From a virus, in the IMG/VR virus record IMGVR_UViG_3300036835_000392, positions 1 to 39,112 of that record: 39,112 bases of DNA, one strand, 5' to 3'. A program made the translations under genes and the position numbers. Shown piece by piece: positions 7,164 to 14,600 of the stretch; position 1 is the stretch's first letter, and each line of letters opens with the position of its first letter. A model generated the notes under the pieces. The model saw nothing but the letters and a program-made list of their open reading frames with translations. It was not told where the DNA came from and did not search any database.

Positions 7164-7257
7164 AACGTTCAGCAGACGTTAGCCTACTGAGGCTGAGCGC
7201 ATAAACTCAGCTTTGGACCGTAGAAGGCGACCGGGAGTGCTCCAACACTCCCGGTCG
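7164..7257. other. Three consecutive hairpins in a non-coding gap (6987-7282)
   Basis: The 296-base gap between terminase and the first HNH gene holds no gene. It contains AACGT/ACGTT (7164-7168, 7176-7180), GCTGAG/CTCAGC (7192-7197, 7206-7211) and a perfect 12-base stem, 7228-7239 with 7246-7257, around a 6-base loop. None is followed by a T-run. Further left (about 7060-7160) are short degenerate repeats of CACTCAGT and CGCCGCTGGGC type. This may be a structured leader, a terminator or the scar of a mobile element. Confidence 0.5.
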
Positions 7258-7282
7258 AACGCGGTCAGAAAGCAGGTGTGGT

Positions 7283-7648
7283 ATGAGCCATCGAGTTTCC
7301 AACGCGCGCCCACAGGATACCGCGCAGCCCGCTTTGTTCGACCGTGACGCGTACCTCCAGTCGCGCACAACGCGAGCTGTTCAGCACAGGCACAGCTCCC
7401 CGTACGAGCGTTGGTGGTGCTCTGAAGTCCACTACCGCCAGCGCTACGAGGTCCTGATTTACCAGCAGTTTCGCTGTTGGGAATGTGGCTATCTGCTTGA
7501 CCCGCGCTGGTTCGACACACATCACACCACGTACGACAACCTCGGCTATGAGGAAGCAACAGACCTGGTGGCTGTCCACCGCAGGTGTCACCGACGGATC
7601 GAAGAGCGCCGTCGCCGCGAGGAGCAGGAGCAAGACACCGCAGCCTGA
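7283..7648 (+). CDS. HNH homing-type endonuclease
   Basis: A 121-residue protein with a clear HNH core: Cys65 and Cys68 of CWECG, His80-His81, Asn86 in YDNLGYEEATD, then Cys102 and His103. The N-terminal 40 residues are polar and probably disordered. The C-terminus is a highly charged helix (EERRRREEQEQD). It is free-standing between terminase and portal, next to a second, oppositely oriented HNH gene, a position typical of homing endonucleases in phage head regions. A packaging role is less likely because another HNH gene already lies before terminase. Confidence 0.8.
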   Translation: MSHRVSNARPQDTAQPALFDRDAYLQSRTTRAVQHRHSSPYERWWCSEVHYRQRYEVLIYQQFRCWECGYLLDPRWFDTHHTTYDNLGYEEATDLVAVHRRCHRRIEERRRREEQEQDTAA

Positions 7649-7650
7649 CA

Positions 7651-7668
7651 ACGCCGTCTAGCCGGCGT
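7651..7668. terminator. Hairpin between convergent HNH genes
   Basis: ACGCCG at 7651-7656 pairs with CGGCGT at 7663-7668 around a 6-base loop, in the gap where two HNH genes converge. There is no U-run, so factor-independent termination is unproven. The nine-base word CGTGAAACA appears twice just downstream. Confidence 0.35.
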
Positions 7669-7695
7669 GAAACATCTCGCGTGAAACACTGAGCG

Positions 7696-8193
7696 TTACA
7701 CTGGGCGCATCCTGGGTTTACGCCGACCGCGGACCACGACGTCGCGCGCATTGTCCACGGGAGTCCCGAGATAGAGATGCGCGGGGTTGACGCACGCCGG
7801 CACATCGCACGTGTGGCACACGTACATCCCCTCAGGGATGGGCCCACCGTTCGTCAGTATCCACGCGACTCGGTGAGCACCCACCGGTTGTCGCGCGGTC
7901 ACATGGAACTCGTTGGCCCAGAAGCGCATCGGCAGACGCTTGCGCGCCGCTTCGCTACGGCAGGTGTAGTCGCAGTAGCGCTGCCCGTAGGGGCTGCGCG
8001 ACTCGCTCTTCGGGATGCTGATGCGTTTGTCGCAGTTGCGACAGAAGCTCGTGATGGTGTGGTCGATCGACCAGCACTTGGGGCCGCAGTACTGCCCGCC
8101 GTTCTGAGCAATGCGATACGGCCACTCGCGAAACGACGCGCCGCACGTCTTGCACGTGCACTCAATACCCTGCGTACCCTTAGGTCGCCCCAT
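7696..8193 (-). CDS. HNH homing endonuclease with zinc-finger N-terminus
   Basis: A 165-residue protein on the opposite strand to all surrounding genes. The N-terminal 80 residues hold two CxxC-type zinc modules (Cys14, Cys17, Cys36, Cys40; then Cys51, Cys54, Cys74, Cys78), probably for DNA binding. The C-terminal HNH domain follows the pattern of free-standing phage homing enzymes: AHRVAWILTNG, YVCHTCDVPACVNPAHL with His127, Asn136 and His139, then GTPVDNARD. It lies 85 bases upstream of portal. The first 180 bases of portal are strikingly AT-rich, as if brought in together with this element. Confidence 0.87.
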   Translation of the reverse strand: MGRPKGTQGIECTCKTCGASFREWPYRIAQNGGQYCGPKCWSIDHTITSFCRNCDKRISIPKSESRSPYGQRYCDYTCRSEAARKRLPMRFWANEFHVTARQPVGAHRVAWILTNGGPIPEGMYVCHTCDVPACVNPAHLYLGTPVDNARDVVVRGRRKPRMRPV

Positions 8194-8217
8194 GGACTCA
8201 TCCTCCGTGGTGCCACG

Positions 8218-8245
8218 CCCCCGGTCGTCTCAACCGACGCGGGGG
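8218..8245. other. Hairpin upstream of portal
   Basis: CCCCC-G-GTCG (8218-8227) can pair with CGAC-GC-GGGGG (8235-8245) with one bulged base and a 7-base loop. It lies in the 85-base gap between the divergent HNH and portal genes. No good Shine-Dalgarno precedes the portal ATG. The stem could end transcripts or shape the portal leader. Confidence 0.4.
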
Positions 8246-8278
8246 TACTAGCTGCCCTCAATTGTACTGGATTGCCCG

Positions 8279-10309
8279 ATGGCGGTTGATCGGTCGAAGA
8301 AAGAGTTAAAAGCTCCGACGTCTGAGTACTTAACCAGTTTACAGACAGAATTAGGCGATCTCTATCTCCAACAAGATAACGATATTGACCTGGTCAGAGA
8401 ACAACGAGAAATGCGAAGACCAGCGTTATCTGAGGCAGATAAGGACTATATTTTAGTGCATGTTGATCCGCGCGACCCGGACATTACGGAGGAGGCGTTC
8501 CAGCAGACCGCCATCCTGACCCTCGAGCGCCCGAAGCTGAGCATCGTCGGCGGCGAGGGCGACACGGCGCAGACGGTCGCGTCCAAGCTCGAGCACTTCA
8601 CCGAAGAGACGCTGTGGGAGTGTGGCACGCGCGAGCCAGGATCAGACACGATGACCCAGGTCACCGACGCGACGCTGAACGACGGCGGCGGCTGGGCCAA
8701 GATCCTGTGGGCGTCGGACCTGTGGAGTGAGCGCTACGGCATCCCGGATCCAAGCAAGGACTCGAGCTCGTCGACCGCGGACTACACCGCCTACGACAAG
8801 CTCACCGAGGAGGCCAAGAAGCGCGCCGGTCCGCCGTTCGTGTGGTCCTACGTCGATCCGCGCAAGGTGTACCCGCAGTGGTCCAACGGCTACCTGTGCG
8901 AGGTGCTCGAGTGCTCGCAGATGCCGATGCGCTCGGCGTTCAGGCGCTACCGTCTGGGCTACGACTCGCAGGGCAACATCGTGCCCGAGGAGCTCGGGCA
9001 GTCGCAGAACCTGATCGAGGCCTCGCGCAACATGCTGAGCGCGGTCACCTTCCTCGAGCACTGGGACGACACCTGGGTCAGCTACGCCATCTGCGGCCAG
9101 AACTACAAGGGCGACCCGACGGGCTACATCGTCAAGCAGTTCCGCCACAAGTACCCGTTCGGCGTTCCCTACGACTACGCGCCCGGTCTCACCATGAACT
9201 GGTGGCGGAATCGCAAAGTCGGCTGGGGCATCGGCCGCACCAAGCTGTGGCTGGTCCAGTACCGCCAGTACCTGCGCGCCATGCATGCGCAATACGTGGC
9301 TCGCGACCTGCTCAGTCCGCTGGTCACCTATGGTGAGACGCCGGCCGCCGCGGTGATCGGCGACGACGGTCTGCCCAAGGAAACCGACCCGACGGTCCAC
9401 CCGGGCGAGATCCTGAACCTGCCGCCCGGTCGCCAGCTGCAGCGCATCCAGTACCCGGACGCCGCGACGCTCGAAAAGCACATGAGCCTGATCGACCAGG
9501 CCATTCGCGACCTCGAATCTCCCAGAGTGACCACCCTCAGCGGCATGGAAGGCGCCGGCTTCGCCATCTCGCAGGTGCTGTCGTACTCGCGCACTCGAGT
9601 AGGGCCTGTACGGCATGGCATCGAGTCGCTGCTCAAGGGCCAGACGGAAAAACTGTGGGCGCTGATCCGCGACCGCGCGGGTGAGAAGGTGTGGGTCTTC
9701 TCAGGTGGCGTCGACGTTGGCTCGGGGACGCAGGTGGCCGAGTTCATTGGCTTCGGGCCCAAGGATCTCGAGCGGCCGATGCGGATCAAGTGGGAGGTCC
9801 AGGCGCAGCTGCCGACCGACGAGATGATCATGGCCCGCTACGCCCACGAGCGCCTCGCCGCCGGCACCTACGGCAAGGACGAGGCGGTCACCTACCTGGG
9901 CGACAACCCCGACGAGATACGGCGCAGCATCGCCCGCGATCGCATCAGGGCCTCCCCGGCCTACCAGAAGTGGCTGGACGCGGAGGTGTTCATGGAAGCC
10001 GGCCGCGGCGACATGCTGCAGAAGGCGCAGGACGCGGAGCAGCTCGCGCTCAACGGCCAGGTCCAGGCAGGCCTGCCGCCCGGCGGGCCCCCAGGCCAGC
10101 AGCCGCAGCCCGGCGTGTTCGAAGGTGGCGGACCCGGCGCGGGTGGCGTGCCTGACCTGGCCGCGCTGGCCGCGGCGCCGAACGGTGCTGGCGTTGGGCC
10201 GCCAGCATACGGCCAGGTCATCGGCGGCACACAACAACCAGGTGGGACCCTGCCGCCGGGCGGCGTTCCCTACGGGCCGCAGGGACCGGCGGCACCAGGA
10301 GGTCGGTGA
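8279..10309 (+). CDS. Portal protein
   Basis: A 676-residue protein directly after terminase in the packaging order. The N-terminal part (LREQ-type helix, then LERPKLSIVGG and a long alpha/beta region) and the central stem region (YRQYLRAMHAQYVARDLLS, GEILNLPPGRQLQRI) fit large short-tailed-phage portals. The C-terminal 90 residues are a Gly/Pro/Gln-rich tail. Codons 1-60 are abnormal: by hand count GC is 78 of 180 bases (43%) at 8281-8460, against 38 of 60 in the next block, with TTA, AAA, GAT and ATA codons that are rare later. That boundary follows the antisense HNH gene. Confidence 0.85.
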   Translation: MAVDRSKKELKAPTSEYLTSLQTELGDLYLQQDNDIDLVREQREMRRPALSEADKDYILVHVDPRDPDITEEAFQQTAILTLERPKLSIVGGEGDTAQTVASKLEHFTEETLWECGTREPGSDTMTQVTDATLNDGGGWAKILWASDLWSERYGIPDPSKDSSSSTADYTAYDKLTEEAKKRAGPPFVWSYVDPRKVYPQWSNGYLCEVLECSQMPMRSAFRRYRLGYDSQGNIVPEELGQSQNLIEASRNMLSAVTFLEHWDDTWVSYAICGQNYKGDPTGYIVKQFRHKYPFGVPYDYAPGLTMNWWRNRKVGWGIGRTKLWLVQYRQYLRAMHAQYVARDLLSPLVTYGETPAAAVIGDDGLPKETDPTVHPGEILNLPPGRQLQRIQYPDAATLEKHMSLIDQAIRDLESPRVTTLSGMEGAGFAISQVLSYSRTRVGPVRHGIESLLKGQTEKLWALIRDRAGEKVWVFSGGVDVGSGTQVAEFIGFGPKDLERPMRIKWEVQAQLPTDEMIMARYAHERLAAGTYGKDEAVTYLGDNPDEIRRSIARDRIRASPAYQKWLDAEVFMEAGRGDMLQKAQDAEQLALNGQVQAGLPPGGPPGQQPQPGVFEGGGPGAGGVPDLAALAAAPNGAGVGPPAYGQVIGGTQQPGGTLPPGGVPYGPQGPAAPGGR

Positions 10310-10410
10310 TGGCCAAGAATTGGATACAGGGCGCGATCAGCAAGCTCCTTAGTGGTGACATCGTGAACGTCCTTTGCTTCGGCCCGGGACCTCGATACCC
10401 CAAGCTCTGA
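10309..10410 (+). pseudogene. Stranded 5' fragment of the 10911-11087 gene
   Basis: Starts at an ATG overlapping the portal stop (TGATG), exactly where the next operon gene should begin, and encodes MAKNWIQGAISK before running into unrelated sequence and a stop after 33 codons. The intact gene at 10911 begins MAERWISKAIKQ, clearly the same protein start with different bases. The fragment is best explained as the original gene start cut off by insertion of the antisense LAGLIDADG gene, whose 3' end overlaps it. Confidence 0.7.
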
Positions 10411-10891
10411 GTGCCCGGCCGACATGAGCGTGGGCACCAGTGCGAAGGCCGAGACGCTGAACGATGCAACGAGCACTATGGCCGCCTTGCCACAGTTCGA
10501 TGATTGCGTCCTTGCGTTCATCCCAAACGCTGTACCGCTCGCGATTGATCCATTCGACCGCTTGCCTGAGTGCCGCCTGTTTGGCTGGACTGTGGAAGCC
10601 GACTTCGCGCGCGAATGTCAGGATGTCGTCTTGACGAGCGATATACAGGCTGTGCAGGGGCTTGTGCTGAGGGGGTCGTGGCAGACGAGATTGGAACGTG
10701 AAGTAGTGGATGCCAAGGGCGTGGAGGTATTGCTGACAGGTTTCCATCAAAACCATGTCAGTGTTGAACACGACCGCGTAAACCGACTGGGCTCCGCCGT
10801 GCGTTTTCCGCTCGTAACGCTTGAATCGCATGCTGCCCTCGCCATCGAAGAACCCACGAAGCCAGCCGCGTATGAACTGGATATCTTCCAT
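10349..10891 (-). CDS. LAGLIDADG homing endonuclease (antisense)
   Basis: A 180-residue protein on the minus strand within the plus-strand head operon. Residues 9-20, GWLRGFFDGEGS, are a LAGLIDADG helix with the catalytic acidic residue. Only one such motif is clear, so a homodimer is likely. The C-terminus (about 120-165, DAIIELWQGGHSARCIVQRL) looks like an added helix-turn-helix for DNA recognition. It sits exactly between a stranded gene start (10309) and a re-made gene start (10911), the mark of an invading homing gene. Confidence 0.85.
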   Translation of the reverse strand: MEDIQFIRGWLRGFFDGEGSMRFKRYERKTHGGAQSVYAVVFNTDMVLMETCQQYLHALGIHYFTFQSRLPRPPQHKPLHSLYIARQDDILTFAREVGFHSPAKQAALRQAVEWINRERYSVWDERKDAIIELWQGGHSARCIVQRLGLRTGAHAHVGRALRAWGIEVPGRSKGRSRCHH

Positions 10892-10910
10892 AACTTAGGA
10901 GAACCATAAT

Positions 10911-11087
10911 ATGGCGGAGCGCTGGATATCCAAAGCCATAAAACAACCGGGTGCGCTGCGCAAGACGCTCGGCGCCAAGCCCGGCAAGCCGATCCCCGCG
11001 GCGAAGCTGGCGGCCGCGGCGAAGGGCAGCGGTGTCACCGCCAAGCGTGCGCGTCTGGCACAAACGCTCAAGAAGCTCAACAGTTGA
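10911..11087 (+). CDS. Small conserved phage protein with re-made 5' end (58 aa)
   Basis: A basic protein with the pattern WI..AI..PGALRKTLGAK, IPAAKLAAAAK and RARLAQTLKKL, which I recognise as a short conserved phage protein often found beside portal or head genes. Its molecular role is not known to me. The first 14 codons use A/T-rich choices (ATA, AAA, CAA) while the rest is GC-rich, and the N-terminus duplicates that of the fragment at 10309. AGGAG at 10898-10902 provides a ribosome binding site. Confidence 0.75.
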   Translation: MAERWISKAIKQPGALRKTLGAKPGKPIPAAKLAAAAKGSGVTAKRARLAQTLKKLNS

Positions 11088-11090
11088 GCC

Positions 11091-11639
11091 GTGGCATACA
11101 CGACGCCGGGCACGCGCCAGAACGAGGTCGTCCGGCTGCAGTCGGAGATCACCAACGAGATTCAGCGCGACGCGCCGGCCATCGCTGAGGGCGTCTTCGG
11201 CGACAACAAGAACCACCCGGACATGGCGCAGGTGTCGAACCAGCAGCTCGACGACCTGTACCGTCAGAAGTACCAGGCCAACGACCGCGAGTGGCTGCAG
11301 GCCGAAGCGCGCCGCGACCCGCAGCAATTCCTGGACGTCGCCAAGCGCATCGGCGTGACCACGCCGCCGCCCGGTCAGCCGTCCACTGTGGTGCATCCCG
11401 ATACGTTGGGCAACGCGCTCATGGCCAATGCTGCAGCAGGCCCAGCAGCACCAGCCCCAGCAGCACCACTGGGATTGCCAGCAGGCCCACCAGCAGCAGC
11501 AGCTCCAGCAGCGTTACCCGCGGCGCCTGTGGCGCCTGCTGGTGCTCCGGTCGTTGTCGCTCCGCCACCAGGACCTGCCGCGCCGCCGCCCGTCATTCTC
11601 GGGCCAAACGGTCAACCGCTGCCGCCGACCGGAATGTAA
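11091..11639 (+). CDS. Hypothetical structural protein with Ala/Pro tail
   Basis: A 182-residue protein with a GTG start. Residues 1-95 are polar and helical (TRQNEVVRLQSEITNEIQ, QLDDLYRQKYQAND, DPQQFLDVAKRIGV). The rest is nearly pure Ala/Pro/Gly/Val. It lies between portal-associated genes and the giant virion protein and ends directly against the latter's ATG, so a head or internal virion component is likely. No family recognised. Confidence 0.65.
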   Translation: MAYTTPGTRQNEVVRLQSEITNEIQRDAPAIAEGVFGDNKNHPDMAQVSNQQLDDLYRQKYQANDREWLQAEARRDPQQFLDVAKRIGVTTPPPGQPSTVVHPDTLGNALMANAAAGPAAPAPAAPLGLPAGPPAAAAPAALPAAPVAPAGAPVVVAPPPGPAAPPPVILGPNGQPLPPTGM

Positions 11640-14600
11640 ATGCCGGGCACGATCCTCCTCGACGACCTGCGCGACTCGGTCGGCAACCAGCTCGGCGACT
11701 ACGTCAACGGGCTGACCAGTACGGCGCAGGCTGCGGTAGCGCCAGTTGGCTCGGTGTTCTCGACTCCGCCGGCGGCGCCCGACGCGAACGCCATCCTGCA
11801 GGAGCTCCAGCAGCACGCCCAGGCCGCGCTCGAGGCCAGCCAACAACAGGCGCAGCCGGCGCTGCAGGTGCTCGGCGGTGCGCAGCAGGCCGCGGGCGGC
11901 GCGGTGGCCCAGCTCGGGCAAGCGCGCGACCAGGTGACGCAGCAACTGCAGCAGCACGTCGCCGACGTGACAGGTGTCGGTCAGCAGCTGCAGGACCACG
12001 TCAACACCGTGCTCGGCAGTACCGCGCCGCAGGCACCCGCGGGTGTGCAGTCGCTGGCGAAGCCAACGCCTCCGCCAGTGCTGGGCACGACGGATCAGAA
12101 CGCGCCAACGCTCGGCGGCGTGAGCCCGCCACCGACGACGGAGCAAGCGCCAGCGGGCGGATTGGGTCCGATCGACGCGTCGAGTCCGTCGGCGTTCGCG
12201 CGGTCGTTCGCACCGTACGCCCAGTACGCAGCACAGAAGCTCGGTATCGATCCGACCTGGGTCGCTGCTATGGCGGCGTCTGAATCGAACTACGGCAAAG
12301 CCGGCGGCAATGAGTTGTTTGGCATCAAGGCGCTGCCCGGCCAGCCTGGTACGTCGATGCAGACGCATGAAGGCGAGTACGGCGGCACCAGCATGGCTCA
12401 GACCTTCGCGTCCTATGACACCCCGCTAGACGCGGTGAACGCCTTCGTCGACCTGCTCAAGAACCACTACCAGGGCGCCGTCGGCGCACAGGACCTGCCG
12501 ACGTTCATTCACGGTCTGAAGCAGGGCGGCTACTTCACGGCGGCGGAGCCCGAGTATCTGGGCATCGTCAAGGGCATCACCGACCGTATCGGCGGCGACG
12601 TCCAGGCCGGTCTGCAAGCGGTGGGCGCCGCGCCAAAGCCACCAGCGCAGGTGACGACCGCCCAGGCTCGAGCCAGCGACCTGGGCTACACCGACATCTC
12701 GCAATTTGGCGACAAGCAGCTGTCTGCCGACGAGGCCTACGCGGCGTGCGGCCCCGCGGCCGCGGTCAGGTTCGCCGAGCGATTCGGCCGGAACCCGACG
12801 CTGCGTGAGGCGACCGACCTGGCAAAGCAGGTGGGCTGGACCGCGAGCGGCGGCATGGCCGGCATCACCAGCGAGCAGAAGTTGCTCGCCAACATGGGCG
12901 TCGATACGCACATCGTCGCGCCCGATTGGGACGCGATCGCCAAGGAAGCCAGCACTGGCAACCCGGTCACCATCAGCACGCCTGGTCACTATTACTTCGC
13001 CGACGGCTACAACCCGCAGAGCGGCGCGTTTCACGTCGGACGGTCCGGGCTGGATCTGAAGGGCGGCAGCGAGTGGATGACGCCCGCGCAGATGGAAAAC
13101 CTGATGGGCAAGGCGCAGGGCGCGCTGTTCGCCGACAACCCGAACGTCCCAGCCAAGGGCGCGACAGGCGCGGCGTTGGGTGGTACGGCTGCAGGTGCGC
13201 CCGCGGCACCGATCACCATCGGCGGACCAGCACCAGCCAAGGCGCCGCTGTATGTCCACGGTCCGATGCAGGACGCCGAAGGCAACGACATCGCGGGTGC
13301 GACGCCGATCCAGTCCGCGGCCGACGTCGTTGGCGAGACGGTTGGTGGCGCCTTCAGCGGACTCGGCACGGCAGCGCAGCAGGCACTTGCCGCGGCGCAG
13401 GACATCAACCGGATCCAGCCTGGGACGGAGGCGTTGAAGGCGGCGGCGCCCGTCCTGGGTGGTGCGAGCGCAGCGGTGAACCAGGTTGCCCAGGACGTGC
13501 AGACCGCCGCGCAGGGCGCGCTAGGAGCGGCGCAGGACATCAATCGCTTGACACCTGGCGCTACGGCAGTCAACGCGGCGGCGCCAGTGCTGGGCGGCGT
13601 GGCGTCTGACATCGGCGCTGGTGTGCAGCAAACCGCGCAGGACCTGGGCGGTAGCGGTGCGGCCAATGCGCTACTGCGCCAGGGTCGTACGCCAGCCGAG
13701 CAGACAGCGTTTGAGCAGCAGCAACAGCAGGAGCTCGGCAAGATCGTGCAGCAGGGCCAACAGCCAGCCCCACCGCTGGACGTCGGCGACGTGGCCCACA
13801 ACGTTTGGAACCTGGTCGTCAACTCCTCGCCTGGTCTGCCGGGCGTGTCGCTGCAGGACTACCAGCACGCGTCGACCGTCAAGAACGACTGGATCGCGCA
13901 GAACAACCCGATCAAGGACGTACCGGTCGCGGGCGAGCTGACGACACAGATCGCCCAGCAGTTGACCGACCCGTACTCGATGGTGGTCTTCGGTTTGACT
14001 GGTGGTGTCGGCAAGGTGCCTGGCGAGGTCGCCGGTGAGCGAGCGCTCGCCGCGACTGCTGACCGTCTTGGGCCAGCAGGGGCGAAGTTTGTCGGCGCGG
14101 TGGCGGACAAGCTGACATCCGGCGCGATCACTGGCGCGGTCCAGAACGCGCTGTACGCGGCGGAGCAGCCAGACGCGACGCCAGAGCAGGTCTTCACCGC
14201 GCTGTGGCAGGGGGCCGGTTTCGGCGCCGTACTGGAGCCGGGCCTTGCGGCGAGCACGGCGCTCGGACGACGGATCGGGCAGACGATCATCGATCAGGCG
14301 CCGCGACTTGTCGACGCCGGCCTGCGCGCCGTTGAGCGTGTGAGTCCAGCCGAAGACGTCTTCGCTACGACCAGGCGCGCCGGTGAGAGCGCGGATGACT
14401 ATCTGGCGCGGTTGGCCACTGAGGAGTCGGCCGGGGCAACCGCGCGGACGGGCAACCCGTACGACTTGCCACGCTCAGCACCTGAGCCGAACGCGGCGCC
14501 GCTGTCGAGCGAGGATGTCTTGTCGCACCTCGAGCAACTGGATCAGCAGCACAGTCAAAACCAGGCGCGTATTGCAGACCTGCAGAACCAACTGGCTGCG

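Noticed and set aside
8642-9616. Minus-strand open frame of 324 codons opposite portal
   Set aside because: Its composition is that of a shadow frame, and it covers the conserved body of the portal gene.
10424-10909. Plus-strand frame opposite the antisense LAGLIDADG gene
   Set aside because: The minus strand carries a clear LAGLIDADG motif; the plus frame has no motif and ends just before the re-made start of the next gene.
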